DNA of 18,108 nt from Pigoraptor vietnamica (GCA_943704525.1 CALSCQ010002612.1:2501-20608); one strand, 5' to 3'. Shown: positions 8,449-17,822, numbered from the stretch's first letter. The notes: generated from the letters alone by a model not told the origin. Made by a program: numbers and translations.

Positions 8449-9988
8449 TTAGGCGGTGGCCTGGATCGGGGCGGCGGCCTCCTTGTAGACCTTGTTCTCC
8501 GAGAGCGGGCGCTCGGGAAGGGCGTCCTCCTTGGGCTCGAGGATCGTGACCATGTCGGGGAGGGGGATCTTGGGGCCCGTCTTGCCAGAGGGGTCGAAGG
8601 GGAGCATAATCTTGACCTTGATGCCGAGCACACCTGCCGACGGAAACGGGCGTTGGGGCTCAAATTAAACGCGTGCGAATCGGCGCGAACACGGCTGCAG
8701 AGTATCAACACTAATTGTGCAAAGAGTCGAGGAGTAGACTCTTCTCCGTAAGGCATTAGAGCCGCGCGCATGCATCCATATGCAGCAAGAATAGCAGCTC
8801 ACAAGCACAGTACGAAACAACAGCGTGCGATGGATGACACAAATGACAAAAAGTGACGGTTGAAAGGATCGCGCACGCACCCTGGCGGAGGAGGACGTGG
8901 CGCACGGCCGTGTCCATGTAGTCGCGCGTGGGCTGGCCAGAGTGGACCATGAAGCCGTCCGTGAACTTCATGCTCTTGGCACGCTGGGCGCGGAGCTTGC
9001 CCGACACAATGACCTCGCAGCCCTTGGCGCCGTTCTCCATGATGAAGCGGAGAACACCGTAGCACGCACTGAAGGGGAAGGGAGGGCGACAGACGAGAAC
9101 ATCAGATACACGCACGAAGGGAAGTGCAGACCGAACACGACGCAGTGACACGCCCAAAACAAACACAACGAAGACTGTCAAACGAACACAACGTCGGCCG
9201 CGACCGGCAGTCATCGATTACAGATGCGCAACAAGGTCAAAGTCACGCTGACATCGCAATGCATCGTAAAACCACGTTCGCCCACAACAACAAAACTCCC
9301 ACGCACCGGCGCACGGCGAGGCCACCGAGGAGCTTGTACCGGAGCGACTCGCACTGCGCGACGGCGCAGAGGCCGCGGTTGGCGACCTTCTCAGCGTAGA
9401 GCTCCACGCTGCCGTCGGGGAAGTTGAAGCGCTTCTGCACGACCGACGTGAGCTCGCGGATGCGGCGGCCCTTCTCGCCGAGCACGTTCTGCGTGCGCGT
9501 GGCGCGGATGATGATCTCCGTGCGCGTGGGCGTCACGCGGACCTCAACGCCAGAGTAGCCATCCTCGGCGAGCTCACGCGTGAGCAGCTCGTTGAGCTCG
9601 GCGAAGAAGACTCCGTCCGCGACGAACTGATGCGCCCAATCAAAAGACGACCAACAACACCAATACACATGAACGCACGCAGACAAGGGGATCAAGGCCG
9701 TCCGAAACAACACACAACGAGCGCATCGCATCGGGCGAATTCGCGGGAAGGCACACCGTGGCGGGACAAGACATGGAGGGAAAATCGGGTAGGTACAAGT
9801 CAGCATATAGCGATTAACGATCGTAATCACACGCGTTTGTGAACTCTACAGCCCCATTCTGTGTGGCGCAGCACGTGGCGCGTAGACGACGGACAATACT
9901 GCGCATCCCATTTCCCCATTGTACAACACTCAAGCCATCCGACCACGAAACGGACCTTGCGCTTCTTGCTGACTTGCGTGGCGGCCAT
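8449..9988 (-). CDS. RPS3: 40S ribosomal protein S3 (uS3)
   Basis: A core small-subunit protein at the mRNA entry site. Four exons on the minus strand: 9988-9956, 9626-9307, 9068-8881, 8633-8449. Donors are GTCCGT, GTGCGT and GTGCGT; acceptors all end in CAG; phases 0, 2 and 1 close exactly, giving 241 residues (yeast has 240). The N-terminus [11 protein letters not shown] is typical. A KH domain with GXXG as GEKG at 61-64 is followed by the conserved C-terminal domain (for example [20 protein letters not shown] and [18 protein letters not shown]). The first exon encodes only 11 residues before an intron of about 330 bases, a common arrangement in ribosomal protein genes. Upstream of the ATG the sense strand has a pyrimidine-rich tract at 10044-10024 that may lie near the transcription start. 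The gene is divergent from the CDK11-like kinase. Confidence 0.97.
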
Positions 9989-10391
9989 TTTATCGCGTCT
10001 GAAGCAGGGCGTGCGTTCAAACCGAGGCAGAAAGAGGAAGAAGGCGTGGCGGATGGGGGATGCCGCTTTGAAGCGAGGGCCAGAGCGAGCGAAGCAGAGG
10101 GCGCTGAGAGGGATGCATGCACACACTGTGATTGACTGGCCACGCTGGGCCAATAGTTAGTCCATAGTGAAGCGGACATTAGAACACCCCGGATGAAATA
10201 AATTAGCGAGAATTCGGCAAATATTAAAGCGAAATTTCGGAAAGAGTTTCAAAACTTTGTCGATCACGTGAGCATGAGGTCACTTTTTTTTTCACTCTGC
10301 GCTTTGCACGTTCACTGGAAGAACGCGTTATCGTGTCCAAATCGTGTGTCGTGACGGCGGCGTGTGCGGCGGCAGTGCGCACGTGGCGCGC
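9989..10391. promoter_or_regulatory. Shared upstream region of RPS3 and CDK11-like gene
   Basis: Four hundred and three bases separate the two start codons, so both promoters should lie here. On the RPS3 side a pyrimidine tract on the minus strand (10044-10024) resembles the oligopyrimidine start of ribosomal protein mRNAs. An AT-richer patch at about 10190-10260, with AAATATTAAAG near 10217, lies toward the kinase gene. The actual start sites cannot be read from sequence alone. Confidence 0.45.
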
Positions 10392-11660
10392 ATGGAGGCC
10401 GGTCGCGACTCGCCCGCTGCGGGCGCTGAGCAGGAGGAGAAGAAAACGCGGCGGCCGCGCGAGGAAGACGAGGGCGATGCAGCCGCCGAACAACAACCGC
10501 CCGCGAAGAAGAACCGCTGGGCAGAGGAGGAGACGGACGCAAGGCCCGTGGTGAAGGCTGTCGCACCGAAGCCCGCGGTGCACATTCCGGCCATCCACGG
10601 CTGCCGATTTGTGGACAATGTTTACGAGAAGCTGAACTCCATCGACGAAGGGACGTACGGGTTCGTGTTCCGCGCGCGCAACAAGCTGACGGGGGAGGTC
10701 GTCGCGCTGAAGAAGTTGAAGCTGGAGAAGGAAAAGGAGGGGTTTCCCATCACTTCGCTGCGCGAGATTAACACGCTGCTGCGCGGCAAGCACGAGAACG
10801 TCGTGGGCGTGCGCGAAATTGTCGTCGGTCCGAAGCGCGAGCACATTTTCGTCGTGATGGATTTCGTCGAGCACGACCTCAAGTCGCTGATGGAGACGAT
10901 GAAGCAGCCGTTCTTGCAGGGCGAGGTCAAGACGCTGATGCTGCAGCTCTTGCGCGGCATCAGCCACCTCCACGACAACTGGATCATCCACCGCGACCTC
11001 AAGACTTCCAACCTCCTCCTCAGCCACGGCGGCATCCTCAAGATCGCGGACTTTGGGCTCGCGCGCGAGTATGGCGACCCGCTCCGTCCCATGACGCCGA
11101 CGGTGGTGACGCTCTGGTACCGGGCCCCCGAGCTGCTCCTCGGTGCGCGCGAGTACTCGACGCCGATCGACATGTGGTCGATCGGGTGCATCTTCGCCGA
11201 GCTCCTCACGCACCACCCGCTCTTCCAAGGGCGGCAGGAGATAGAGCAGCTCAACCTCATCTTCAAGCTCGTCGGCACGCCGAACGAGCAGACGTGGCCG
11301 GGCTTTTCGGAGCTGCCGAACGTCAAGCGCGTTTCGTTCAACAATTATCCGAGCACCATGCGCGCCAAGTTTCCGCCCGACAGGCCGCCGTACCTCACGT
11401 CGACGGGCTTCAGCCTCCTCCAGCGGCTGCTGTACTGCGACCCCGCGCAGCGGCTGCGCGCGGAGGACGCGTTGAGGGACAACTACTTCACGGAGAATCC
11501 GCGGCCGGTGGACCCAGAGTTCTTCCCCACGTGGCCGGCGAAGAGTGAGGGGGTGCGCAAGCGGACGGCGAGCCCCTCGGCGCCAGAGGGAGGCGGTGGG
11601 TACGAGCTGGAGGAAGACGCGCGCTTCATGAAGATTGATCCGTATGGGTCCAACTTGTGA
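10392..11660 (+). CDS. CDK11: Cyclin-dependent kinase, PITSLRE (CDK11) type
   Basis: A Ser/Thr kinase that in animals pairs with L-type cyclins and acts in pre-mRNA splicing and transcription. One uninterrupted exon of 422 residues from ATG (MEAGRDSP). The kinase domain has a glycine loop (EGTYG, 86-90), catalytic Lys107, the cyclin-binding helix PITSLRE at 119-125 exactly as in CDK11, HRD at 200-202, Asn207, DFG at 220-222, an activation-loop Thr235 in the TPTVVTLWYRAPE region, and the CDK11-typical tail PTWPAKSEG around 380-387. The N-terminus is only about 77 residues, charged and low-complexity, with a KK-NRW patch, in contrast to the long Arg/Glu-rich extension of animal CDK11. CDK10 is the nearest alternative, but PITSLRE and the tail favour CDK11. 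It is intronless, unlike the split genes around it. Its stop lies 143 bases from that of the convergent JMJD7-like gene. Confidence 0.93.
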   Translation: MEAGRDSPAAGAEQEEKKTRRPREEDEGDAAAEQQPPAKKNRWAEEETDARPVVKAVAPKPAVHIPAIHGCRFVDNVYEKLNSIDEGTYGFVFRARNKLTGEVVALKKLKLEKEKEGFPITSLREINTLLRGKHENVVGVREIVVGPKREHIFVVMDFVEHDLKSLMETMKQPFLQGEVKTLMLQLLRGISHLHDNWIIHRDLKTSNLLLSHGGILKIADFGLAREYGDPLRPMTPTVVTLWYRAPELLLGAREYSTPIDMWSIGCIFAELLTHHPLFQGRQEIEQLNLIFKLVGTPNEQTWPGFSELPNVKRVSFNNYPSTMRAKFPPDRPPYLTSTGFSLLQRLLYCDPAQRLRAEDALRDNYFTENPRPVDPEFFPTWPAKSEGVRKRTASPSAPEGGGGYELEEDARFMKIDPYGSNL

Positions 11661-11803
11661 GACCTCGTGGCGCAGGCGTTGTGGCGCGTGCGTATCGTTG
11701 CGTTGCGTGCGTGCGTGCGAGTGCGTGCGTGTGCGTGCGTTGGCGGTTGCTGTGCGCTCTCATGAATTCAGTCTGACGAACGGACGGGCTATAGGCTTTG
11801 CCT
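11661..11803. terminator. Compact convergent 3' intergenic region
   Basis: Only 143 bases separate the stop codons of the CDK11-like and JMJD7-like genes, so their 3' untranslated regions probably abut or overlap. The stretch is rich in GTGCGTGCGT-type units near 11690-11745. No clear AATAAA signal is seen on either strand. Confidence 0.4.
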
Positions 11804-13353
11804 TCATTTTTTCGGTGAGGCAGACTCTTCCTCTCTCCGACGCATTTTTGAGACGGCCTCGACGAACGTAAAGTAGTTGTACTTGCAATCGAATTCCATG
11901 TCGTACCTGCGCGAAAAGGGCCGTGTTGAGGACATATAATGGCTCGTGCGCGCACGTGCGCGTGTGTGAGTCGCGATGTCTCAACTCACCAATAATTCAC
12001 AGCAATTACGTGCCCCTCGGGGCCTTCCGTCTGCGCGACGTGATGGAACCATAGGGATGGCTACGGCGGGAGGGATAAGCAAGTGCAGAGTGTCACAACG
12101 TACACACACACACACACACCCACACACACACACCCACACACACACACATATATATATATACACACACACACGAGCATTCGCACAGACGCTCAAGGACGGA
12201 CTTATCTTAATACAGCAAAACATACCAAGTACAGCATCTCGCCCTCAGACACGGAGACAGTGAGCACGTTCGCGCGCGCCATTCGCGTGCCATCGCGCTT
12301 CGTCGGGTCATCGACAACCCACGGCACAGCGCCACGCGGCGTGCATTCGCGCACTTCGAACGACGACTTGTCGTAGGGCGCGACGTCGCCATCTCCCGCA
12401 GAGAGGCCATCGCGGAGTCGGAATTCGGCGAGGGGAAATTTGTCGTACCGCACGAAATGGACGTCCGTTGGAGGGATGAGCGTGAACGTTTTTGTGCCGC
12501 GAATGACGGCATACAAGTTCTCGTATGGGTCCTTGTGCACTGTGTTGGCGATAATGTGTGTCAGAGGAGACAAGACGCGCCATGCGGAACGGATGTGTTG
12601 TGTGGGCGTGTGTTCAAGTGTGCGCGTATACGGGGGCGTGCGTGTGTGTGCGCTGAGTTTGAATCTATAGCACCCACTCGACGTCACTGAGCGCGAGTCG
12701 CCGATCCACAAATTAACAGCATCTGGCGACTTGGCTGGAAGGGAGAAAAAGTGCAGTGGACGATTTCAGTTTCTCGCAAGGGAAACATAACAGAGTTACA
12801 CGCGCGACGATTCAGACTCTTGTCTCGTGTGGGCGTGCGAGTGTCCGCACACTAGTTGGAGAATGCTCACCCAACGCCTGCGTAGCCCACTCGACGTCGG
12901 CCGGAACATCGCCCATGAGCGCCGAAAACTGCCCCAGAAAGTTTCCGTTCTGGTGTTGCACGTAATGGACTGCACTTCCTGGGTCTTCTTGCTGGTGTCG
13001 GAGGCGGTGAAAGAATTGTTCTGTGTGTGCGGCGCGTCAGCGACATGATGTTATGCGTAGAATGCGTGTGTTTGAGTATGTGTAGGCGCCCGTATGAGCG
13101 TGTGTGCGTGCATGCATATGCCTGCGTGCATCGGTGCACACGAGTGTGTGCGTAGAACAGTGGATGCACTCACTAAGTGTAAGCTGTAGCGTTTGTGGAA
13201 GGACAAACTTTCCGTCGCAAACGGCGTCGGCGTATCCATTCGGTGTGACTGCAAATGCTTGTGCGTGAGCAGTCGATAACAAACAACAAACGCACACGCA
13301 AACGCACACGCGCGCAGATACGCACACACACACGCACACTTTCACGTGCACAC

Positions 13354-13397
<44 letters not shown>

Positions 13398-14241
13398 ACA
13401 CACACACACACACACACGCACGCACACACGCACACGCACATTTTCACATGCACTCACCCGCGACGCTCACACGAGTGTCGCCCATTTGCTGTGCGAGGTA
13501 CTCTGCTGTCCACTTGTCCATGGCGGGCCATCCGTGCAATGCGCCTGCGCAAGAAAACGAGGCATACATACGCTCAGTCACTCTTCTTGTGTACGCCTAT
13601 AGAGTGCACACGCACACGCACACGCACACAACACACACACACACACACACACACACACGCGCGCGCGCGCGTGAATATCGCCAATACGCCCGTACCCACC
13701 TGTCACGACGACGGGCCTGTTCTTCGCAACATACTCGCGATAAAACTCTAGAGGCGAGAGGGACTCGAGAGGGACACGCGGCACGTCGTCTTGCAAATAA
13801 AATGCTGCAGTGGGTTCACATTGTCGCCAATTGCAACCGTAGATTAACACAAAAACACGTGGACGCACATGCCCCGCCCCAAAAAAAGCCTGGCATCCAG
13901 CACTCTCTTCGCGTCACCCACCGCGCGCATTCATAGCAAGGAGATTGAACGGGTAATCCGGGTCGTGCACGTTGTCGGCCTCATCTACGATGGGTCAAAT
14001 CGTCTCATCGAGACGCCAGGCACGAAAACACGGGCCCACACGTGCACGCACGCGCACGCGCACGCACGCACGCACACATAGACGCGCGCACACACTCGCA
14101 CACGCACACAATATATGCAGGACACACTTTTCCTCCAAAACGCAATAGGCGATACACGTGCAGCGATGCAGTCGCGAAATGGTGTTCGTACTTTCCGTAA
14201 CGTCGCTCACCTTCCGAACACGACTCGCTTCGATAGTCCAT
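11804..14241 (-). CDS. JMJD7: JmjC-domain lysyl hydroxylase, JMJD7-like
   Basis: An Fe(II)/2-oxoglutarate oxygenase; animal JMJD7 hydroxylates a lysine of the translation-associated GTPases DRG1/2. Ten exons on the minus strand: 14241-14211, 13984-13922, 13804-13700, 13544-13458, 13248-13174, 13020-12871, 12734-12678, 12539-12226, 12060-11990, 11906-11804. Phases close to give 351 residues (human has about 316). Diagnostic stretches are LEFYREYVAKNRPVVVTGAL, VSVAVTPNGYADAV, YVQHQNGNF, DAVNLWIGDSRSVTS, LWFHHV and VNYWYDMEFD. Iron ligands are His191 and Asp193 (HKD) and probably His300; Lys206 fits the 2-oxoglutarate anchor. The acidic N-terminus comes from a 31-base first exon and is less certain. 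The first seven introns are all phase 1, so exons 2-7 are each a multiple of three. Introns 1, 3, 4, 5, 7 and 8 hold TG/CA tracts. A JmjC histone demethylase is less likely because the family-specific motifs match JMJD7. Confidence 0.92.
12101..12171. repeat. CA/TA microsatellite in JMJD7-like intron 8
   Basis: On the plus strand (CA)n with single C interruptions, then (TA)5-6, then (CA)n again. It lies within intron 8 (12225-12061), so it reads as (TG)n/(TA)n on the gene's sense strand. Confidence 0.95.
13265..13441. repeat. Long CA microsatellite in JMJD7-like intron 4
   Basis: About 170 bases of (CA)n with ACGC variants occupy most of intron 4 (13457-13249). The sense strand of the gene therefore carries a long (TG)n tract. 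It is one of the longest simple-sequence tracts in the window and has alternating purine-pyrimidine character. Confidence 0.95.
13607..13672. repeat. CA then CG alternating tract in JMJD7-like intron 3
   Basis: (CA)n at 13607-13658 passes directly into a (CG)n run ending about 13671, within intron 3 (13699-13545). The whole tract is alternating pyrimidine-purine with a CG core. Confidence 0.9.
14034..14118. repeat. CA/CG-rich tract in JMJD7-like intron 1
   Basis: An imperfect repeat of CACG and CACA units followed by ATATAT lies in intron 1 (14210-13985) and reads as TG-rich on the gene's sense strand. Confidence 0.8.
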
Positions 14242-14497
14242 CCTTTTGTTCCGCAACGTGCGACAAGAACGCAACTGTGAGTGAAAATGGCACGGGCGAT
14301 GTGCGTTGGTCTCTGGTCTGTCAGAGATAAGCCAAACTGAATCGGCCGATTTGAAAGTCAGGCGATCCACTTCGCGGCATGCGCTCAACACGATGCAGGG
14401 CAGGATTCGTCACACACGGGCCCCGCACGCCACCCACACACATACGCACGCGCACATACACGCATATTCTCTGATCAATTCATTCCTTAGGTTCACT
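14242..14497. other. Region between tandem YCII and JMJD7-like genes
   Basis: The 256 bases hold the 3' flank of the YCII gene and the upstream region of the JMJD7-like gene, both on the minus strand. A short CA-rich tract lies at about 14430-14465. I see no coding exon and no obvious TATA box. This is a tight space for a promoter, so the first JMJD7-like exon may have a very short leader. Confidence 0.4.
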
Positions 14498-14863
14498 TCA
14501 TAGCTTGCTGCTCTGCGCAGCCGCTGGCAACGGCGCCAGACGAAACGGCCTTATTTCGATCTTCCTCCACACATCGCCAACGACATACGGGTCCTGCGCA
14601 ACCCAGTCGTCGAGCTCTTTCCGCGACGCAAAGCGCAGCACCATCGAAGACCCTATCATGTCTCCGTTGTCGTCCAGAATGGCGCCTCCGTACACTACAG
14701 AGCCGTCAATCTTCGCCTTGCGTGCCCGCGCCAAGTGCTGTTCGCGCACGGCCAGACGTCGCCCTTTTGCGCCCGCGTCGGTGCCATCGTACGCCACGAT
14801 GAGAAACTCCCGGAGAGCGTTTGATGCGGTCGAGAGACCGGCGCGCGCAGACATCGCAGACAT
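14498..14863 (-). CDS. YCII-related domain protein
   Basis: Single exon of 121 residues. The domain covers about 18-112: the strand FLIVAYDGTD, the conserved His43 in REQHLARARK, a GG-turn (VVYGGAILDDNGDMIGS), the DPY motif at 91-93 and the closing strand KIEIRPFRLAP. His and Asp in YCII proteins form the proposed active site of this ferredoxin-like fold; a related bacterial domain has dehalogenase-like chemistry, but the substrate of most members is unknown. The first 17 residues (MSAMSARAGLSTASNAL) lack acidic residues and are rich in Ser, Ala and one Arg, which could be a weak mitochondrial targeting sequence. The frame remains open upstream, so a longer N-terminus or a further 5' exon is possible; Met4 is a downstream alternative start. 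It is divergent from the ABC transporter gene. Confidence 0.85.
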   Translation of the reverse strand: MSAMSARAGLSTASNALREFLIVAYDGTDAGAKGRRLAVREQHLARARKAKIDGSVVYGGAILDDNGDMIGSSMVLRFASRKELDDWVAQDPYVVGDVWRKIEIRPFRLAPLPAAAQSSKL

Positions 14864-15450
14864 CGTCACGATTTGTGCGACTGCAAAAGGCAACAAACTA
14901 TTCAATTCACTCAATGCCCTCACACGCGCTCGCACATTGCGCGCATGCATGCGCCTTGTTTGTGCAATCAGACAAAAGGTGAAAGAGTTCGACGGTCTCA
15001 ATTGAAATCAAACTATGCAATTCGCTCAACGCTCGATACCCTCACACCATTGGTCACGGCGACAGTTCTTCGCACGACCGTCCGCAACATGGAAATATGC
15101 CGCCGCAGCGCAACGCAGCAGACACAAAGCGGCGCGCACGTTGCAAGCGGAGAGTGCAGCTTTTATCAAACGCCATCAACGCCAGTTTGTTATGCAAAGG
15201 GTGTTCGTGTTCCCCGGGTGTGTCCGCATGGGTAACCTGGAGACCAATCAGAATGCACCTTGGCGGACACATGTGGTTAGAGTGCAGCCACGCGAGAAAG
15301 GGCGCGCTCTTCGTCGGCACGCCAACGTTGCGAGCTCTCTCCCTCTATCTCTCTGTCGTATATTCAAACGTAATACTCTGAAACACGCGCACACAAAAGA
15401 AGTACACACATAACGCACTTAATAGCAGAGAAACGTCTGCAGTGTTCATC
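14864..15450. promoter_or_regulatory. Divergent region between YCII and ABCG genes
   Basis: These 587 bases separate two start codons on opposite strands. A TATA-like GATAAAAG string reads on the minus strand near 15170-15163, about 300 bases upstream of the YCII ATG, and GTATATTC reads on the plus strand near 15358, about 90 bases before the ABCG ATG. The TCAATTCACTCAA-like strings near 14900 and CAATTCGCTCAA near 15015 are similar. None of these is proven to work. Confidence 0.35.
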
Positions 15451-17822
15451 ATGGCGCGACACGCCTCAACGGCGGCGATGTTCGCCGTTGCCGTGGCATT
15501 CCTGTGCATGGGTCAAGGTGCGCTTTCTCTACTCTCTGCTTAAAGGGCTTTTGTATTTGTTATTGCCGTGTATTTTTGTGTTATCTGCGTCGTGGTATTA
15601 AGTGTTTGCGACTTTAAAGTTAATTTGATTTGCCGTTCTCAACAATCATAGGCGCGAATGCGTTTGGAAACTCGTCGTTTACCGACACGAATTCGACGTG
15701 CCCAACGCCCCTCAACTGCAATGGGTGCGTTTTCTTCTCTTTTCGTGCGAGTCACATTTCCCGTCGTGTATCTCTTTACTGTGCTTGAGTGTGTGTGCGT
15801 CTGCGTGGGCGCGTATATAAGCTTGTGCGTGCGTGTGCGTGGGACTTTGTGCTTGAGTCTGTGCACGCGTGCGTCTGCGTGGGTGGTGTGCGCGTGCACG
15901 TGTGTATATAAGCTTGTGTGCGTGAGAATAACTCCTTGCGTTTTCGTAGTATTCCGATATCGCCCAACCAAATTGGCGTTGCGTCGGGATTTGTGCGCAC
16001 GGAAACGGGAGATGTCGACGCGTGTCCTATGTACGTTGGCTGTCTGGACGCTCGCGGAGACTGAAAGAGGCGCAGCAAACTTCATGCACTACACACATGC
16101 ACACCGGCACACACGACACTTCAAATTCACAGTTATTCATACGCCCGCTCCTCGAACACACAACAATTGCTCACGCATACATGCAGCACGCATACACATC
16201 CACAAACTCTCACTCACACGCGCACATACACAGCACGCACACACGTGCTATCCTCAGTAACCTCACCCTCACCCCGCAGGACGACCTACTGCATGGGCCA
16301 GAACGGCACCGTCAACCCGACGCCTCCCTTCGGCAACAACCCCCTCCTCGTCTACTGCCCCGTCCTGTGTCCCGCCGGTTACTACTGCCCGACGCCCGCC
16401 TTCCTCATCAAGTGCCCCAGCGGCCACTTTTGCCCAAAGGGAAGCACGAAGCCGCGCAAGTGCAGCCCGCTCTCCCTCCCGTGTCCCGCGGGCTCCTCGG
16501 ACCAGCGCCTGTGGACGGCCGCGCTCTTCATCATCCTCGTCCCCATCGTCCTCTACGCCGGCATGCAGTTGCTGCGTTGGAACCAGCGCAGGCACTGGCG
16601 CCGCGAGCGCGTCGTCTGGGTCCACGAGCTTGAGGAACGCAAGGACTCCCTTGCTCTCAAGGCGCTGTTTGCTACGAATGGACGGCTGTCCCTCGCGCCC
16701 CCCGTCGAGCAGATGGAAATAGAGGGCGGCACCAAGCGATCGAAGGACGACCTGGCCGTTAACGTGCCGCCGGCGTCGGCATCCGCGAGTGGTTCTGGGA
16801 CGGAGTCCTTGGAGCTGAACATTGAGTTTGAGAACCTGGGGCTTACGCTGCCGAACGGGCTGACGGTGCTTGCGGGCGTGACGGGCTACATTCGCGCGGG
16901 CACAGTCACTGCGATTATGGGGCCGTCGGGTGGGTGCATGGATCGCGAGTTGCGTTGCCGCTGTAAGCGACCCAAGTCGCAGCCGCAGTCCCTTTGCGTC
17001 TTGGTATTCTGTGTGAGGTTATAACTTTCGTGAGTTCGGAGTAGTATACTGAAGGGTTGCCGCTGCTCTTTCTCTTCTCTCAGGCGCGGGCAAGACGACG
17101 TTCCTCAGCGTGCTGAGCGGCAAGGCGACCAAGACGGCTGGTTCCATCATGATCAACGGGAAGGAAGACCGCATCGAAAACTGGCGACGCGTCGTCGGGT
17201 TTGTGCCGCAGGAGGACGTCATGTTCCGCATGCTCACGGGTGCGTATGGCTGCCGTGTTGGACCATGAAAATGTGTGTGTGTGTGTGTTTGTTTGTTTGT
17301 TTGTTTGTGTGTTTGTGTGTGTGTTCGTGTGCGTGTTTGTGTGTGCGTGTGTTGCACGCGTTTGTGTGACAACGGCCTCATATCGTGCACACATGCAGTG
17401 TACGAAAATCTCGTGCACAGCGCCAACATTCGCCTCCCGCGCGACTGGACGGTGGAGCGCCGCAAGTCGTTTGTCGAGGACACAATCGACCTCCTCGGTC
17501 TCCGCCGCGTGCGCAATTCGATTATCGGCGACGAATACACGCGAGGCATCTCTGGAGGACAGCGGAAGCGAGTGTGGGTGGAGATGGCTGTTGTACGATT
17601 CGAATACTTTACAAGCATGTGTGTGCGTTACTTTAAGTGTGCGCTGTCTATGGTGTGACATGTACGTGTGTGAGCGCGCTGCTGTTTTAGCGCGGCTTGT
17701 TTGTGGTCGAACACAGAAGGAATCGTACTGCGCAGCAGGACGTCACTCACAACGGCCCCTCTTTTCATTCAGAAACATTGGCATGGAAATGGTGGCCAAC
17801 CCGCGCATCATATTCCTCGATG
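15451..17822 (+). CDS. ABCG-family half-transporter with Cys-rich ectodomain (3' end outside window)
   Basis: N-terminal part of an ATP-driven exporter/lipid-type transporter of the plasma or an internal membrane. Seven exons: 15451-15517, 15652-15724, 15950-16030, 16280-16929, 17084-17239, 17399-17573, 17773-17822, all in phase; the next exon lies beyond the window. The 417 visible residues begin with a signal peptide (about 1-24). A Cys-rich region follows (about 39-146), with [10 protein letters not shown] and [10 protein letters not shown], then a membrane helix at 152-172, a charged linker, and the nucleotide-binding domain: Walker A GPSGAGKTT (288-296), Q-loop Gln333, signature ISGGQ (393-397) and Walker B IIFLD (413-417) ending just before the expected Glu. 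The Cys-rich N-terminus plus extra helix matches the plant ABCG24/28 subgroup and similar protist proteins rather than ordinary White-type half-transporters. The C-terminal six-helix domain is expected downstream. Substrate unknown. Confidence 0.93.
15781..15918 (+). repeat. Imperfect duplication in ABCG intron 2
   Basis: GTGCTTGAGT occurs at 15781 and 15850, GCGTCTGCGTGGG follows each, and GTATATAAGCTTGTG occurs at 15813-15827 and 15904-15918. The three elements recur in the same order with different spacing, so an ancestral duplication of a roughly 70-90 base unit is likely. All of it lies within intron 2 (15725-15949). Confidence 0.75.
16081..16250. repeat. CA-rich tract in ABCG intron 3
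   Basis: Intron 3 (16031-16279) is filled with imperfect CACA and CACACG units on the sense strand, ending in the acceptor ACCCCGCAG. It is a degenerate microsatellite. Confidence 0.75.
17268..17358 (+). repeat. GT and TTTG repeats in ABCG intron 5
   Basis: (TG)n is followed by about five TTTG units (around 17287-17307) and further TG-rich sequence, inside intron 5 (17240-17398). The sense strand carries the GT form. Confidence 0.9.

Noticed and set aside
8449-9988. RPS3 and the JMJD7-like gene as a translation-related functional cluster
   Set aside because: They are on separate transcription units with an unrelated kinase between them. Adjacency alone does not support a functional cluster in this genome.
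10224-11228. Open frame of 334 codons antisense to the kinase gene
   Set aside because: The plus strand encodes a full CDK11 kinase with all catalytic motifs. The antisense translation is a low-information shadow.
13346-13936. Frames with long His-Thr repeats
   Set aside because: They are translations of (CA)n microsatellites within introns of the JMJD7-like gene. The same holds for Cys-Val repeat frames on the other strand.
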